In this document: piece after piece, positions 4,721 to 9,577 of the stretch
How positions within the stretch are numbered: the stretch's first letter is position 1
Layout of the letters: every line of letters begins with the position of its first letter
NCBI GenBank assembly: GCA_937892315.1
Contig: CALAVF010000090.1
Location: 1 to 9,577, forward strand
Direction of reading: 5' to 3'
Length of the DNA: 9,577 nucleotides
Source of the DNA: an uncultured Prevotellaceae bacterium
GTDB lineage: Bacteria > Bacteroidota > Bacteroidia > Bacteroidales > Bacteroidaceae
Notes under the pieces: model-generated
The model's database searches: none
What the model saw: the letters and a program-made list of their open reading frames with translations, nothing else
Told to the model about the DNA's origin: nothing
Program-made: the position numbers and the translations under genes

Positions 4721-7700
4721 ATGAAAAAGATTTTAGGCCTCGATTTAGGCACAAACAGCATTGGCTGGGCTGTGGTGAATGAAGCCACAAACAAGGATGA
4801 GAAATCGTCTATCGTCAAATTAGGAGTTCGTGTAAACCCTTTAACTGTTGATGAACAAACAAACTTTGAAAAAGGGAAGCCCATCACAACCAATGCAGAC
4901 AGAACCTTGAAGCGTAGCATGCGCCGTAATTTGCAACGCTATAAACTCCGTAGAGAGAATTTGATAAGTTGCTTAAAAGAGAATGGCTTTATCAATGATG
5001 AGTCCATCTTATGTGAGAACGGCAATAAAACCACATTCGAGACATATCACCTTCGCGCAAAAGCGGCAACAGAAGAAATCACTCTGGAAGAATTGGCACG
5101 TGTTTTACTCATGATTAACAAGAAACGTGGCTACAAAAGCAGCCGAAAGGCGAAGTCCAATGACGAAGGAGAATTAGTAGATGGCATGAGTGTGGCAAAA
5201 ACGCTCTATGAAGAAGATATAACTCCTGGTCAATACTCACTCCAACTGCTTCGTGACGGAAAGAAATATCTTCCCGATTTTTACCAGTCAGACCTCCGTG
5301 TTGAGATGCAAAAAATTTTGGAAAGGCAACAAACTTTCTATCCCGACACATTGACACCAGATTTCATGAAAGTGCTTGAAGGTAAAAGCAAAACCAACAC
5401 ATCAAAGATTTTCTACGCACGCTATGGGATTCATACCGCTGACAACAAAAGCAAGGACAAGAAACGTCAAGCATACGAATGGCGTGTTGATGGCTTGTCT
5501 CGTCAACTCAGCATTGAAGAAGTTGCTTATGTCGTCAGCGACCTAAACGGGTTCATCAATGGTTCAAGCGGGTATTTGGGAAAAATCAGCGACAGAAGCA
5601 AAAACTTGTATTTCAACAAACTTACCGTTGGGCAGTATCTCATGCAGGAATTAGACAAGAACCCCAATGTCAGTTTGAAAAATCAGGTCTTCTATCGGCA
5701 AGACTATCTTGATGAATTTGAAACCATCTGGAATACACAATCCCAATATCACCCAGAACTCACCTCTGAACTCAAGAAAGAGATTGGGAACATAATCATC
5801 TTCTACCAACGTCCTTTGAAAAGCCAAAAGGGCATGGTAGCAATCTGTGAATTGGAAAATGAACAACGAGAGATAGAAGTGGATGGCGTCAAGCAACTCA
5901 TCACAACGGGATACAAAGTATGCCCAAAATCTTCGCCCCTATTTCAAGAGTTCCGCATGTGGCAACGCCTAAATGACGTGATTATCCATGATTCCTACGC
6001 AACACCTGACCTATTCGGAAACGGTAGATCAATCAAACGCCGCTTGACAGAAGAGGAAATGAACACTCTTGCCTTTGAACTAAACATTAAGGGCAAGATG
6101 ACTAAACAACAGGCGTTAAAATGTCTATATGGCAAGGCAACGGGGCTTGACATGAACTTCAAGGAACTTGAGGGCAATGAAACCCAAGCGAAATTGTTCG
6201 AAGCCTACATGAAGATTGTCGAGATGTCTGGCCATGAAGGCTATGATTACGCCAAATTGAATGCGACACAGATTTTTGATGTCGTCGAAAAGGTTTTTGC
6301 AGGGTTAGGGTTTAACACCGCCCCACTCTACTTTGACGCATCCATTGAATGTCGGCAATTTGACAAACAACCTATGTATCAACTATGGCATCTGCTCTAT
6401 TCTTTTGAAGGTGACAATTCTAAAACAGGCGACGAGAGTTTGATAAAGAAAATACGAGAACTCTTCAATTTCGACAATGATGACTATGCCAAAGTTATTG
6501 CTGCCATTTCATTCAAACCCGATTATGGAAGCCTCAGTGCAAAAGCCATCAAAAAGATTCTTCCTTTTATGAAGGCTGGCAATGATTATAGTGTAGCCTG
6601 TGAATACGCAAAATACAATCATTCCAAACGTTCGCAGACAAAGGAAGAACTCGAAAAGAAAGAACTGAAAGACCATCTGGACATATTACCCAAGAATAGC
6701 CTTCGGAATCCCGTGGTCGAGAAGATTCTCAATCAGATGATCAATGTGGTGAATGAAGTCGTCAAGACCTTTGGTCCCCTTGACGAAATCCGCATAGAAA
6801 TGGCTCGCGACTTGAAAAATAGTGCAAAGGAACGCGAGAAAGCAACCAATGAAATCAATGCGGCAAATATCCGTCACGAAGCCATCAAAAAAATTCTTCA
6901 GGCTGCACCTTTCAACATTGAGCATGTCAGCCGCAACGACATCATACGCTATAAACTGTATGAAGAGTTGAAAGACAACGGATACAAAACACTCTATTCC
7001 AACACTTACATTTCCAAAGAAGAGTTGTTCAGCCGCAATTTTGACATAGAGCACATCATTCCACAGGCACGTTTGTTTGACGATTCCTTTTCCAACAAAA
7101 CACTTGAAAGCCGCAGCATCAACCAAGAGAAAGGAAATGCCACTGCATTCGACTATGTAAAAGGGAAATATGGAGAGGAAGGCGCAAAGGCATATAAACA
7201 GCGTATCGACGAACTCCTCAAACAAAATGTACTCAGCAAAGCCAAGCACGACAAATTGCTGATGACGATTGACGACATACCAGAAGACTTCATCATGCGC
7301 AACTTGCGAGACACACAATATATTGCAAGAAAGGCACGTGAGATTCTGGAGCAAATTGTCAAGGTCGTTGTACCAACCACAGGAAAAATCACCGATCGCC
7401 TACGCGAAGATTGGCAATTGGTAAATGTCATGCAGGAACTGAATCTCCCCAAATATCGTGAATTAGGGCTAATCGAAACATTCAATAAAGATGGCAATGA
7501 GGTTCTACGCATCAAGGACTGGACAAAACGCAACGACCATCGCCACCATGCAATGGATGCTTTGACGATTGCTTTCACCAAACTGAGCATCATCCAGTAT
7601 TTGAATAACCTGAATGCACGAAGCGACAAATCAAGCAGCATCTATGGCATCGAACAAAAAGAACTGTATCGCGACAAGCACGGAAATTTGCGTTTCCTTC

Positions 7701-8944
7701 CGCCAATGCCATTGGATGAATTCCGGGCAGAAGCCAAACGGCAGTTGGAGCAGATTCTTGTGTCTATCAAATCAAAGACAAAAGTCGTTACACGAAACGT
7801 CAACAAGACAAAGACAAAACGTAATGAGAAGGGATACAACAAACGTATTCAATTGACCCCACGCGGACAATTACACAACGAAACCATTTATGGCAGCAGT
7901 CAACGATATGCGACCAAAGAAGAGAAAGTCGGTGCTTCCTTTGATGCGGAGAAAATTGCCACTGTAGCCAGCAAGGCATACAGAGAAGCGTTACAGCGCC
8001 GTCTTGATGCATACGATGGAGATGCGAAGAAAGCGTTTACAGGCAAGAATTCTTTGGAAAAGACACCCATCTGGCTGGATGATCTGCACACACGCGCTGT
8101 GCCTATTAAGGTGAAATGTGTAACTATGGAAACCATCTACACCATAAAGGTTGATATCTCTGCGTACTTACTAGGAAAGAAAAAAGAAGATCGAACAAAA
8201 GAAAAAGTTCTAAAACGTATTGACAAGGTTATAGACAAGCATATCAAAGAGATTCTTCTTGAACGCTTTAGGGATGCCGAATACGACGTTACCAAAGCCT
8301 TTTCTAATCTTGACGATAACCCTATATGGCATAATCAAGAAAAAGGAATCTGCATTAAGAATGTAAAAATAAGAGGTGTTTTAAGTGCAGAAGCAATCCA
8401 TTCTAAAAGAGACAAATTCGGCAATATCACCACGGATAAAAATGGACACTCCATCCCTAATGATTTCATCTTAACTGACGGGAATCACCACACAGCATTT
8501 TATATTGACGAAAATGGAGATATACATGACGAGGTAGTCTCTTTTTACGAGGCTGTTATCAGAGCCAATGAAGGAGAGAGTATTATTAACAAGCAGTATA
8601 ACTCTCATTTTGGATGGAGATTCCTCTTTTCCATGAAACAAAACGAGTATTTTGTATTTCCAAATTCTCAACAAGGATTTGACCCGAAAGATATCAATCT
8701 TAACGACCCACAGTATTATTCTCTCATCAGTACAAACCTTTATCGAGTACAAAGTATGTCAAAAAAGAGTTATGGGAATGCTATCGTAAGAGACTATATA
8801 TTTAGGCATCATCTAGAAACCTCTGTGACAAACAACATTAAAGATATTACATACAAGCAATTCAAATCATTAGGATTTGTAAACCAAATTGTCAAAGTGC
8901 GTGTTAATCACATTGGTCAAATAGTTGCAATAGGAGAACAATAA
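4721..8944 (+). CDS. cas9: CRISPR-associated endonuclease Cas9, type II-C-like
   Basis: This complete 1407-residue effector is guided by crRNA:tracrRNA to cut DNA. In order: RuvC-I (D8 in GLDLGTNSIGW), arginine-rich bridge helix (~58-85), REC lobe (~86-670), RuvC-II (E693 in IRIEMAR), HNH (~765-900; DIEHIIP with H778, and N801 in the NQEKGN segment as the likely metal ligand), RuvC-III (H943 and D946 in HHAMD), then WED and PAM-interacting regions to the end. All catalytic residues are present, so both strands should be cut. Length fits the large Bacteroidota Cas9s of the II-C type; subtype is judged from this resemblance and from the cas9-cas1 order, as cas2 and any cas4 or csn2 are not visible. 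The start at 4721 follows a predicted promoter by about 30 bases and puts RuvC-I at the usual distance. From about residue 1135 the DNA becomes clearly more AT-rich. Confidence 0.97.
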   Translation: MKKILGLDLGTNSIGWAVVNEATNKDEKSSIVKLGVRVNPLTVDEQTNFEKGKPITTNADRTLKRSMRRNLQRYKLRRENLISCLKENGFINDESILCENGNKTTFETYHLRAKAATEEITLEELARVLLMINKKRGYKSSRKAKSNDEGELVDGMSVAKTLYEEDITPGQYSLQLLRDGKKYLPDFYQSDLRVEMQKILERQQTFYPDTLTPDFMKVLEGKSKTNTSKIFYARYGIHTADNKSKDKKRQAYEWRVDGLSRQLSIEEVAYVVSDLNGFINGSSGYLGKISDRSKNLYFNKLTVGQYLMQELDKNPNVSLKNQVFYRQDYLDEFETIWNTQSQYHPELTSELKKEIGNIIIFYQRPLKSQKGMVAICELENEQREIEVDGVKQLITTGYKVCPKSSPLFQEFRMWQRLNDVIIHDSYATPDLFGNGRSIKRRLTEEEMNTLAFELNIKGKMTKQQALKCLYGKATGLDMNFKELEGNETQAKLFEAYMKIVEMSGHEGYDYAKLNATQIFDVVEKVFAGLGFNTAPLYFDASIECRQFDKQPMYQLWHLLYSFEGDNSKTGDESLIKKIRELFNFDNDDYAKVIAAISFKPDYGSLSAKAIKKILPFMKAGNDYSVACEYAKYNHSKRSQTKEELEKKELKDHLDILPKNSLRNPVVEKILNQMINVVNEVVKTFGPLDEIRIEMARDLKNSAKEREKATNEINAANIRHEAIKKILQAAPFNIEHVSRNDIIRYKLYEELKDNGYKTLYSNTYISKEELFSRNFDIEHIIPQARLFDDSFSNKTLESRSINQEKGNATAFDYVKGKYGEEGAKAYKQRIDELLKQNVLSKAKHDKLLMTIDDIPEDFIMRNLRDTQYIARKAREILEQIVKVVVPTTGKITDRLREDWQLVNVMQELNLPKYRELGLIETFNKDGNEVLRIKDWTKRNDHRHHAMDALTIAFTKLSIIQYLNNLNARSDKSSSIYGIEQKELYRDKHGNLRFLPPMPLDEFRAEAKRQLEQILVSIKSKTKVVTRNVNKTKTKRNEKGYNKRIQLTPRGQLHNETIYGSSQRYATKEEKVGASFDAEKIATVASKAYREALQRRLDAYDGDAKKAFTGKNSLEKTPIWLDDLHTRAVPIKVKCVTMETIYTIKVDISAYLLGKKKEDRTKEKVLKRIDKVIDKHIKEILLERFRDAEYDVTKAFSNLDDNPIWHNQEKGICIKNVKIRGVLSAEAIHSKRDKFGNITTDKNGHSIPNDFILTDGNHHTAFYIDENGDIHDEVVSFYEAVIRANEGESIINKQYNSHFGWRFLFSMKQNEYFVFPNSQQGFDPKDINLNDPQYYSLISTNLYRVQSMSKKSYGNAIVRDYIFRHHLETSVTNNIKDITYKQFKSLGFVNQIVKVRVNHIGQIVAIGEQ

Positions 8945-8945
8945 C

Positions 8946-9577
8946 ATGATCAAGAAAACCCTCTACTTCGGCAACCCCATCTACCTCAGCCTGCGCAATG
9001 CCCAACTGGTGTTGCGGATGCCTGATGCGGACAAATTGGAAGAGTCGTTCAAACAAGATGCCGAACGGACAATTCCAATAGAGGACATCGGTGTTGTGGT
9101 GTTCGACAATCGATGCATCACCATCACGACGGGAGCGATGGAGGCTCTGCTTGGCAACAACTGCGCCATCATCACGTGCGACAGCACCAACATGCCAGTA
9201 GGACTGATGTTGCCTCTCAGCGGAAACACCATACAAAGTGAGCGGTTCCGCAGCCAGATTGACGCATCGCTACCACTGAAGAAACAACTCTGGCAACAAA
9301 CCATCCGCCAGAAGATTCTGAATCAGGCTACGGTGCTGAATAGGAACACGGGGGCGATTGTCAAGAACATGCAAGTGTGGGCAAATGAAGTGAGAAGTGG
9401 AGACCCTGACAATTTCGAGGCTCGTGCCGCTGCCTACTACTGGCGCAACCTCTTCCCCACCCTGCCCGACTTCGTGCGCGGACGTGAAGGTGACCCACCC
9501 AACAATCTACTCAACTATGGCTATGCCATCCTCTATACCAGAGTGTGGCAAGCCCTGCTTGCTGCACGCCTCAATCC
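8946..9577 (+). CDS. cas1: CRISPR-associated integrase Cas1 (3' truncated by window edge)
   Basis: Cas1 with Cas2 inserts new spacers into the array. The first 210 residues are visible: an N-terminal beta domain (LYFGNPIYLSLRNAQL onward; PIEDIGVVVFDN at 44-55 is the classic Cas1 segment) and the start of the helical catalytic domain with the first metal ligand E158 in FEARAAAYYWRNLFP, followed by NNLLNYGYAILY (186-197). The later catalytic His and acidic residue fall beyond the window. Type II Cas1 proteins are usually about 290-305 residues, so roughly two thirds is present. The ATG begins one base after the cas9 stop, and an AGGAGA sequence lies 8 bases before it inside the end of cas9, so the genes form one operon. 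Base composition (near 50% G+C in a sampled stretch) contrasts with the AT-rich end of cas9. Confidence 0.95.
   Translation, partial: MIKKTLYFGNPIYLSLRNAQLVLRMPDADKLEESFKQDAERTIPIEDIGVVVFDNRCITITTGAMEALLGNNCAIITCDSTNMPVGLMLPLSGNTIQSERFRSQIDASLPLKKQLWQQTIRQKILNQATVLNRNTGAIVKNMQVWANEVRSGDPDNFEARAAAYYWRNLFPTLPDFVRGREGDPPNNLLNYGYAILYTRVWQALLAARLN

Noticed and set aside
6686..7354. Minus-strand open frame of 222 codons inside cas9
   Set aside because: It is opposite the strongly conserved RuvC-II/HNH coding region and its translation has no recognisable domain; it is a shadow frame.
8904..9304. Minus-strand open frames over the start of cas1
   Set aside because: They oppose a clear cas1 reading frame and have no recognisable product.

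Overview
The window looks like chromosomal DNA of a member of the Bacteroidales (phylum Bacteroidota), probably close to Prevotellaceae. Three things point there: the 16S rRNA 5' sequence, repeated use of the Bacteroidota promoter pattern (TTTG, about 20 bases, TAnnTTTG) in front of almost every transcription unit, and the gene content (a secreted DPP-IV-type peptidase, HU-HIG histone-like proteins, a large type II-C-like Cas9).

Layout from left to right. Bases 1-387 are the 5' end of a 16S rRNA gene on the minus strand. Its leader and promoter follow (about 388-755), with a boxA-like antitermination site and a strong -33/-7 promoter. Bases 783-2996 (minus strand) encode a complete secreted dipeptidyl peptidase IV, transcribed toward the rRNA operon. 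Bases 2997-3503 form a divergent intergenic region. It holds the promoters of both flanking genes and an unusual cluster of short repeats: a 22-bp direct pair, four 23-bp tandem units in an alternating ABAB pattern, and inverted partial copies, one of which lies inside the downstream promoter. Bases 3504-4401 (plus strand) encode two tandem, paralogous HU-like DNA-binding proteins.

Bases 4526-9577 are the left part of a type II CRISPR-Cas locus. A tracrRNA gene runs on the minus strand (about 4612 to 4526) with its own promoter and a Rho-independent terminator. Back to back with it on the plus strand are the cas9 promoter and cas9 (1407 aa, with RuvC and HNH catalytic residues intact). cas1 starts one base after the cas9 stop codon and runs off the right edge. 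cas2 and the repeat-spacer array are not in the window and are presumably further right.

The tracrRNA would pair with crRNA repeats and load into Cas9 for DNA cleavage, while Cas1 (with Cas2) would acquire spacers. The most interesting detail is in the control region between the tracrRNA and cas9. The two -33 boxes lie only 4 bp apart in opposite directions. In addition, an 11-base piece of the repeat-like sequence (CTTCAAATTAG) recurs in the predicted cas9 5' leader, 15 bases before the start codon. The tracrRNA anti-repeat could therefore pair with the cas9 mRNA leader, or the site could be bound as DNA, which suggests an autoregulatory circuit. A second point is that the last ~800 bp of cas9 (the PAM-interacting domain) are clearly more AT-rich than the rest of cas9 and cas1, which may mark a recombined module.
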